In this document: positions 57,921 to 64,000 of the stretch, one piece after another | Layout of the letters: each line of letters begins with the position of its first letter | How positions within the stretch are numbered: position 1 is the first letter of the stretch | Origin: Kitagawia praeruptora | Lineage: Eukaryota > Streptophyta > Magnoliopsida > Apiales > Apiaceae | Direction of reading: 5' to 3' | Assembly (NCBI GenBank): GCA_037693485.1 | Contig: CM075350.1 | Coordinates: 129,330,001-129,394,000 of the forward strand | Length of the DNA: 64,000 bases | Notes under the pieces: generated by a model | Told to the model about the DNA's origin: nothing | Databases searched by the model: none | Seen by the model: only the letters and a program-made list of their open reading frames with translations | Made by a program: the position numbers and the translations under genes

Positions 57921-59200
57921 TTACTCCCTTAAGCGTATACTAGCCTTTGACAATTTAGGTTCAAATTCAATATAAGGCCAATAGAATAAAAAGGATAATG
58001 GCAAGTAACGTAGTGTGTCACCGAAAGAATAGGATTAGGCTCAACGGGTTAACTAATAGATCATGTACTATAAATGGTTTAGAATTATTGGAAATATGAG
58101 GTTAAACCTAAGTGCCTTTATCATTTCATCATCAAGTAATATCATGCATTTCAAGAAAGATCTCAAGTAAGTGCTAGCAATGTAAACAACATGTGGACAC
58201 TCAAGCAAACGAAAAATCATGCAAAAGATATGCATATAGGCTCAAAACTCACTTGGTGTGACAAAACATAATCAATCCCAAGTAACAAGACTCTCTAACG
58301 CATCTACTTGTACTCAAAGCATGAAAACCAAGTCATCTTGCACATATTCATGTCATTCTAATCACTAACAACATCCAATTAAGTCTACCAGCTTCAACTT
58401 GCTAGTGTAAGTGTGTGCACAAGAACAAAACACGTCACTTCTCATACAAAAGCGTCAATAAACACAAGAATTCTACACATGCATGGGTGTATCAAGAAAA
58501 ATACAACAACTAATCAAATTGCATGGCTAGAATTATTTTTGTATTTTTAATTTTTTTTTAAACATGTAATACACTACGTTGAGAACATCTCCCCACACTT
58601 AAGTGGTTCATTGTCCCCAATGAACTAAGGAACAAATACAAAACTACAACTAAAAAAAAAATAAAAAAATATAACTACACTAAAAAGAAAAGAAAGAAAA
58701 CTCCCCTGGAATCAAGGTGTATTGTATTTTCTGGATATATGATGTGTTCGCTGGCTACGATGAGATAGTAGGGATAAGCAGGTAGAAGAACAGGAGCGGT
58801 GTTACGAGGCTGGGTAAGGTTAACTGGCCAGGTACGTAAGTAACAGAAATACAAGTACATAACATAAATATATAATAATAATTTACAAACATTACAAAAC
58901 TATTTTTTTTTTCTTATCTCGTAAGTACATAATTACATTTACAATACAAATTATGACTCACAAAAATATTACATTAAATAGTGTATAAAAATATAGTTAG
59001 AATAGAAGTTATTTTATAAATAATAAGTAAATATAAAAAATACATATACAATAATAGTAATATACATAATACTTAAAATATGATAATAATAATAAATACA
59101 AAATATAATAAAATATATATGTATGTTAAAAAAATTATTTATTTATATAATATTGAAGTCAAATAAAGATATTTACAATAGAATAAAAAATAATATTTAC

Positions 59201-59238
<38 letters not shown>

Positions 59239-59797
59239 TAGAATAAAATATATATAATATTTACATATATTTTTAACATAAATACATTAGTTAATAACTT
59301 AAAAACAAAAAGGAAAAGAAAGTTAGTAAATAAAATCTATTTTAATGTAATATAATTATACATACGTACATGGGTCAGAGGGGTATGAACATGTAATACA
59401 CATGTTTGGTGCAGGAGGTCGCGCATCGTGGGTGGGAAAGCACAGCCCGCGGCTCCAAATTCTCTGTTTTTTTTACAGGGATTGTCGCACTGCATGTAGC
59501 CCATGATGCACCGCCAGCTTCCTTTGCAATTTTTCTAAATCCCGGAACAGGAATTCTTGCACCATGGGGAGAGTTCTAAAACCATGGGTAGCCATTTAAA
59601 TCATAAGAAAACAATTTTTTTCACCTGAAACACTTCACACAAAAATCATCAAGGCACCTTGAGGGAGTAAAAATAAGAATACAAAAATTCTACCTAAAAA
59701 AATTGAAAGATTTTTTTTTTTTTTTGCCTGAAAGATTTTTTTTTTTGTTTTGTTTTATTATTATTTTTAAATATTTTTTTAGGAGTTCTACAACAAT
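57921..59797 (-). other. Untranslated 3' region of gypsy 2, right part
   Basis: Very AT-rich. Holds an (ATA)n tract (59201-59233), a second PPT-like AAGTGTGGGGA (about 58590-58600, minus) and several A/T runs. No gene is seen; the place of RT and integrase is not represented here. Confidence 0.6.
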
Positions 59798-59858
59798 CTT
59801 GGGTTGCCTCCCAAGAAGCGCTTCTTTAACGTCAATAGCTTGACGTTACTTCCTCAAC

Positions 59859-61076
59859 TCAAGGCAGTCTCAAAAGAATAACTGACCCATCCTCAACAGA
59901 AAGACCATTCTTACGAACGTTGACATCTTGATTGTTTGCTTTCCACAAAGCTCTTCCATCAGACTTCAACTTGATTTTACTACCCAACGGCCAAATCTTC
60001 TTCTTTTTCTTCTTCACACCCCTAGAGTGCTTCTTCGACTCAACCGGCTGAACAAAACTTTCTTCTTCCTTATCATTGGTTTTCCACCTTCGCAACACGT
60101 TATCATGCCCCTCTTCAAAAATCACTAGCTCATTATTGAAAAGGACATACCTCAAATGTGGTGGAAGTTTCCCAAGCTTAATACTCGAGAGATCTCGAAC
60201 TGAAGAACTGTCAATGGAATCAATGTTGTGATCATTCAACTCAAGAATCAATGAATCGACTTCAGCATGTCCTTCTCCTTCTGAAGTTTCAAGCATGAGC
60301 ACTGCTTCCAATGTATCATTCAATAGAATCTGAGGAGTATAATCTTGGACAATTTCATCTACAACATCAATACTGCAACAAGTATTCTCAAGCAAAGGGG
60401 ATTTAAGAGCAGAGGTTAGAGTAAAAGCAATTTTATCATCACCAACGCTCAATGTGAGAGTCCCACTTTTAACATCAATAATAGCACCTGCAGTACAAAG
60501 AAATGCTCTACCTAAAATAATAGGTATCTGACTATCCTCTTCCATATCTAGAACTACAAAGTCTACAGGAATATAGAATTTTCCAACCCTAACAGGCACA
60601 TCCTCTAAAATTCCAAGTGGATATTTTATCGAACGGTCTGCCATTTGCAAAGTCATCTGTGTACATTTTAATTCTCCCATATTTAGTTTTTGAAAAACCG
60701 AGAGAGGCATGACTGAGACACTAGCGCCTAAATCACATAAAGCTTTATCAATAAACAATGCACCTAAATGACACGGGATCGAAAAACTACCAGGATCTTT
60801 AAGCTTAGGTGGAGACTTATTCTGTAAAACAGCACTACACTCTTCAGTAAAAGCTACCATCTCTACCTCACCAAAAGACCTTTTCTTAGTGAGAATATCC
60901 TTAAGAAACTTTGCATATGATAGAACTTGGGAAATTAAATCAGTGAAAGGAACTGTTATCTCAAGATTCTTGACAAGTGTCATGAACTTACCAAACTGCT
61001 GGTCCACCTTAGTTCTGTTCATCCTGCAAGGGAATGGGAGCTTTGGCACAAATGGTGGAGGAGTAACTGCAGTCTT
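59859..61076 (-). CDS. Protease ORF of gypsy 2, fused to a short pol tail
   Basis: The open frame continues the gag frame after TAG 61079-61077 and runs about 405 codons to 59859; there is no certain ATG at its start, so expression probably needs the stop to be an ancestral sense codon. The N-terminal third is the Athila/Tat linker (VDQQFGKFMTLVKNL, YAKFLKDILTKKR). The aspartic protease follows: CDLGASVSVMPLSVF near residue 115, LQMADRSIKYPLG and VPIILGRA-type IPIILGRAF. The frame then reaches LGKLPPHLRYV, where RT normally starts, and passes directly into a lysine-rich piece (VKKKKKKIWPLGS). Downstream on the same strand (59820-59798) lies the motif CTTGGGAGGCAACCCAAG typical of the pol end of Athila/Tat/Ogre elements. 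RT, RNase H and integrase have therefore been deleted. Confidence 0.87.
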   Translation of the reverse strand, partial: KTAVTPPPFVPKLPFPCRMNRTKVDQQFGKFMTLVKNLEITVPFTDLISQVLSYAKFLKDILTKKRSFGEVEMVAFTEECSAVLQNKSPPKLKDPGSFSIPCHLGALFIDKALCDLGASVSVMPLSVFQKLNMGELKCTQMTLQMADRSIKYPLGILEDVPVRVGKFYIPVDFVVLDMEEDSQIPIILGRAFLCTAGAIIDVKSGTLTLSVGDDKIAFTLTSALKSPLLENTCCSIDVVDEIVQDYTPQILLNDTLEAVLMLETSEGEGHAEVDSLILELNDHNIDSIDSSSVRDLSSIKLGKLPPHLRYVLFNNELVIFEEGHDNVLRRWKTNDKEEESFVQPVESKKHSRGVKKKKKKIWPLGSKIKLKSDGRALWKANNQDVNVRKNGLSVEDGSVILLRLP

Positions 61077-62668
61077 CTATTTGTTCTTTTTCTTGCTTTT
61101 TTCAGTTCCATCTTCGTTTGAATCTTCAACAACTTTCTCTACCTCGTCTTCCTCAGAATCCTCTTTTTCTTTCTCAGTAGGAACATCGTCAGTAGGAATT
61201 GGAGGAGCATCATATGTACGACCACTCCTAAGAGCAATGGCATTCACATTTTCCTTTGGCTGAGTTGATTGTGCCGGTAGAGAGCCTTGTTGCCTTGTAG
61301 ACGAAGAACTAGCCATTTGAGCAATCTGAGTTTCCAGCATCTTATTATGTATCTCCATCTGGTTCATCTTTGTTTGCATTTGTAACAATATCTTCATCAT
61401 ATCACCTTGATTATCAGCCTGTGCAGCTTGATTTGCTTGAGGAGCATAATTCTGAGGAGGCCTTTGGAATCCAGGGGGATTCATAGGTCCTTGCGGAGGC
61501 CTATACTGCTGCTGTGGAGGAGGCTGGTACGACTGCTGATATTGCTGCTGATTAGGAACATTTGAATTCTGAGTATTATTGTTCCTATACGAGAAGTTCG
61601 GATGATCTTTCCAACCAGGATTGTAAGTGTTGGAGTACGGATTGTACTGCTGCCTCTGTTGGAAAACATTTGCTTGCTCCATCTGAAAATGTTGTGAATT
61701 TTGAGCATTGTATTGGCAATCATTACCATAGTGGCCTTGGATGCCACAGACTTCACAAACAGGATTATTCATAGGAGCCATGGACGACAATGCATTGATA
61801 CTCATAGGTTGAGTAGAGGGCTGAGATGTTTTCAAAGAGTGGATCTCCTGAGTTAATGCAGCTAGTTGAGATGATAATAGAGAATAAGCATCCACTTCAA
61901 GTTTACCCCCTTTCTTGGTTGCTCTCGGATTACTGAAGTGATTGGCAGCCAAATTTGAAAGAAAAGCATGTGCATCATCAACTCCTTTATCCAGAAATAC
62001 ACCACCTGCAGCATTATCAACCATCCCTTTTGTTTCAAGATCAAGACCATTGTAGAAGCGTTTAAGCAGAAACCACTTCTCAAGACCATGGTGAGGGCAT
62101 GCACGTTGATAATCCTTGAATCTGTCCCAAGCATCCCGAAGAGATTCACCATAATCTTGCTTAAAACCCATCATCTTGTCGATCAAATCGTCGGTTCTGT
62201 TAGGAGGGAAGAACTCAGTTAAGAAGGCTTGAGCAATCTTATCCCACTCGGTCAAATCAATATCGTTCAACCACTTTTGAGCTTTATCACGAAGAGTCCC
62301 TGATGTTTAATTGTAGAACAGAGCTGTTGAAACCGTTGTAGATGATTTGTAGGGTCTTCAGAGGCAAGTCCAGCAAATTGATTCTGTTGGATCATAGTAA
62401 GCAAAGCAGGCTTGATCTCGAAATTTGCTGCTTGAATTGCTGGCATAGCAAGGCCAGTAGGTACCCCACTCGGAGAGGGTTGTGAGTAATTCTTCAAAGA
62501 TTTGGGAGGAAGATCCGCCATCTCAATCTTTGGTTCAGATATCCTTTGCTACTTCTCTTTCCTTTGTTGATCTATGTATTGTTGACAAGTAATTCCAGAA
62601 TCTGGACTAAGAAGAGTCGTATCCTCTTTCGCTTGATCTTTTTTCGTTTGAGGCCTGGTCTTGGGCAT
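61077..62668 (-). pseudogene. Gag of gypsy 2, one stop and one frameshift
   Basis: Best start is ATG 62668-62666 (MPKTRPQTKKDQ), about 112 bases after the PBS. TAG at 62551-62549 interrupts the N-terminus; the same frame goes on from MADLPPKSLKNY (62521). A one-base frameshift at about 62295 changes the frame just before the capsid core (FLTEFFPPNRTDDL, RFKDYQRACPHHGL). From 62270 the frame is open to 61077: a zinc-knuckle-like CEVCGIQGHYGNDC (about 61755-61714), the family motif NPGWKDHPNFSYR, a Q/P/N-rich region, a coiled-coil stretch (QMQTKMNQMEIHNKMLETQI) and an acidic end. The composition fits Athila/Tat gag. The three breaks are few, so loss of function may be recent. Confidence 0.88.
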
Positions 62669-62780
62669 CAACAACTAAACAAGGAAAAGCAGTAAGATCT
62701 GTCTCAATTGGAACAAGTGTTCCAAAGAGACAAGAGAAACAATTTAAAACAATCAAACTAAAATTATAGAAACTAGGCGT

Positions 62781-62800
62781 CTCCCCGGCAGCGGCGCCAA
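62781..62800 (-). other. Primer-binding site of gypsy 2 (tRNA-Asp type)
   Basis: The minus strand reads TTGGCGCCGCTGCCGGGGAG ten bases after the LTR end. GGCGCC...GCCGGGGA is the usual PBS of Athila/Tat elements and differs from the methionine type of all other elements in the window. Confidence 0.85.
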
Positions 62801-62810
62801 AAACTTGACA

Positions 62811-64000
62811 TGTTAAATTACGTCTAACCGCAAGCGCACGGTATCTATTGTAGTAGATATTAGCAATTACGGGTCGAATCCTCAAGGAGATAGTTTCAAT
62901 TTCAATTCAATTGCTATCAATTGTTTCTAGTCACAACGATTGTTTGAGAATTTTATTAACTACTAAAACAAATTTAACAAAGGTTTTAAATCAATTAATT
63001 AAGGGATCTAGGGCAATTCAGGTTCACCATGTTTACACCAAACAAATCACAAAAGTATAGCTTTTCAATGGGATTAAGTAATTAAAGCAATGGTTAATCT
63101 TTCTCAAGCATTAACACTCTCAGAATATCTAATGATGTTCTCACACTCACCTTCAATTCTGCTAATTGTATGTAAGCCTCTAGTAGTAAAATCTCTCGAT
63201 CTATTACTCCTATTGCAATCGATTAATCCATGATATTGCGTAATTACACAAATTAAGAATTATAACATATCAATCAGAATTACTCTTTACCCATCAATCT
63301 ACTAATCAAATTAAGCCCAAATCATGGTGCAAACATGGCTCCCCTTAATACCCTAGAATTAAACTACTCACTCATTCTAGGATTAAAACTAACAATAATA
63401 ATCAAGAAAGCCATAATAAACATGTACTAATAAACAAGATGAGATAAAGAGTACCTTAAACTTTGTATTAATGAAGAACAATGAATCCAAGCTTAATTAA
63501 CCAAGTGCTTACAAAGGAAGAGATGAAGAGAGAAAAAACCCTAACTTATGTAAAAATACGTATGTATATGTCTATCTATCTCTATCCCCCTCTATCTCAC
63601 GTTTTTCTCTTCCTTTTGTAATAAAACCCCTTAATAAAATCTGATCTCTATCTCCTAATAAAAGTATTTTTAATATCCTAATCAATTTGCAAAAAGATAT
63701 CCATAATTGAATAGGATTTTCTTGTAAAATTCGTCACTTCTTTTTCTCCTCTGTTTCTGGGCTCTTCCAGTTGGATTTTGCTTACTGGACCACCTCTGAA
63801 TTAAAGATAATTCCACAAGCTTCGCGTAGACAGTAAGATCATCAAATTCTGACTTCTGGAACTCAAGATATGGCCCAAACAGTGCAGGCAGCCCGTATAG
63901 CCCAATAATACGAATTTTCTCCTATTTTATCTCCAAAATAGCTCTTTTTGCTCCAAATCCTTCCAAGTCATGAATTCTTTATTTCCTACAATAAAACAAT
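62811..64000 (-). repeat. 5' LTR of gypsy 2, partial
   Basis: Matches the 3' LTR from its inner end; about 102 more bases are expected beyond the window. Differences by eye: several single bases (for example ATATGG/TTACGG near 62867) and a 6-base shortening near 63538. Confidence 0.92.

Larger units (their letters stand above)
51717..64000 (-). mobile_element. Ty3/gypsy retrotransposon, Athila/Tat-type, non-autonomous (gypsy 2)
   Basis: Read on the minus strand: 5' LTR (from beyond 64000 to 62811), PBS for tRNA-Asp type (62800-62781), gag (62668-61077), protease (to 59859), long untranslated stretch holding a foreign solo LTR, PPT (53019-53009), 3' LTR (53008-51717). No RT, RNase H or integrase frame exists on either strand. 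LTRs differ at about six bases and one 6-base indel over about 1.19 kb. It lies inside the env-like ORF of copia 3; the left flank is TGATA (51712-51716), the other TSD copy is off-window. Confidence 0.9.

Overview
The window is repeat-rich, AT-rich nuclear DNA from a flowering plant, probably a eudicot. Evidence for this is the set of elements: SIRE-type Ty1/copia elements with an extra 3' ORF, a Tekay/Del-type Ty3/gypsy element, an Athila/Tat-type gypsy element, a plant L1-type LINE, an Au-like SINE and a PIF/Harbinger-like DNA element. I find no convincing host gene. Nearly all of the sequence can be assigned to nested transposable elements, and many boundaries can be fixed to the base from TG..CA ends, target-site duplications (TSDs), primer-binding sites (PBS) and polypurine tracts (PPT).

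Left block (1-26071). A SIRE-type copia element (copia 1, + strand) is the host for everything here. Its gag is cut at 7162/7163 by a Tekay-like gypsy element on the - strand (1-7162, running off the left edge), which carries an unusual extra ORF between PBS and gag. Copia 1 has one intact 1,086-codon pol frame, an env-like ORF broken by three in-frame stops, and a 3' LTR split by a second copia element (copia 2, 14865-25915, TSD GTAAC). Copia 2 has nearly identical LTRs but a badly decayed interior. A 5'-truncated LINE sits in its 5' LTR and an Au-like SINE, with a 15-bp TSD, in its leader.

Middle (26072-42134). AT-rich intergenic DNA contains a duplicated tRNA-related SINE-like unit and a 2.0-kb PIF/Harbinger-like element. 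It is followed by an 11.9-kb tandem array of about 1.6-kb units. Each unit is one LTR (about 1.43 kb) plus a 168-bp remnant that keeps a PBS and a PPT. The array is a retroelement turned into a satellite-like repeat.

Right block (42123-64000). A second SIRE-type copia element (copia 3) was inserted into the last array unit. It is degenerate, and it carries a remarkable density of the short motif GACAG/CTGTC in its LTR, gag linker, spacer and env-like ORF. Its env-like ORF is cut at 51716/51717 by an Athila/Tat-type gypsy element on the - strand (51717 to beyond 64000). That element encodes only gag and protease, joined directly to a short pol tail, so it is non-autonomous. A 3,920-bp solo Tekay-like LTR (53996-57915, TSD CCTTA) sits inside it.

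Order of events read from the nesting: copia 1, then gypsy 1 and copia 2 inside it, then LINE and SINE inside copia 2; and separately the LTR array, then copia 3, then gypsy 2, then the Tekay-like element that collapsed to a solo LTR. All assignments come from reading the sequence; no database search was run.
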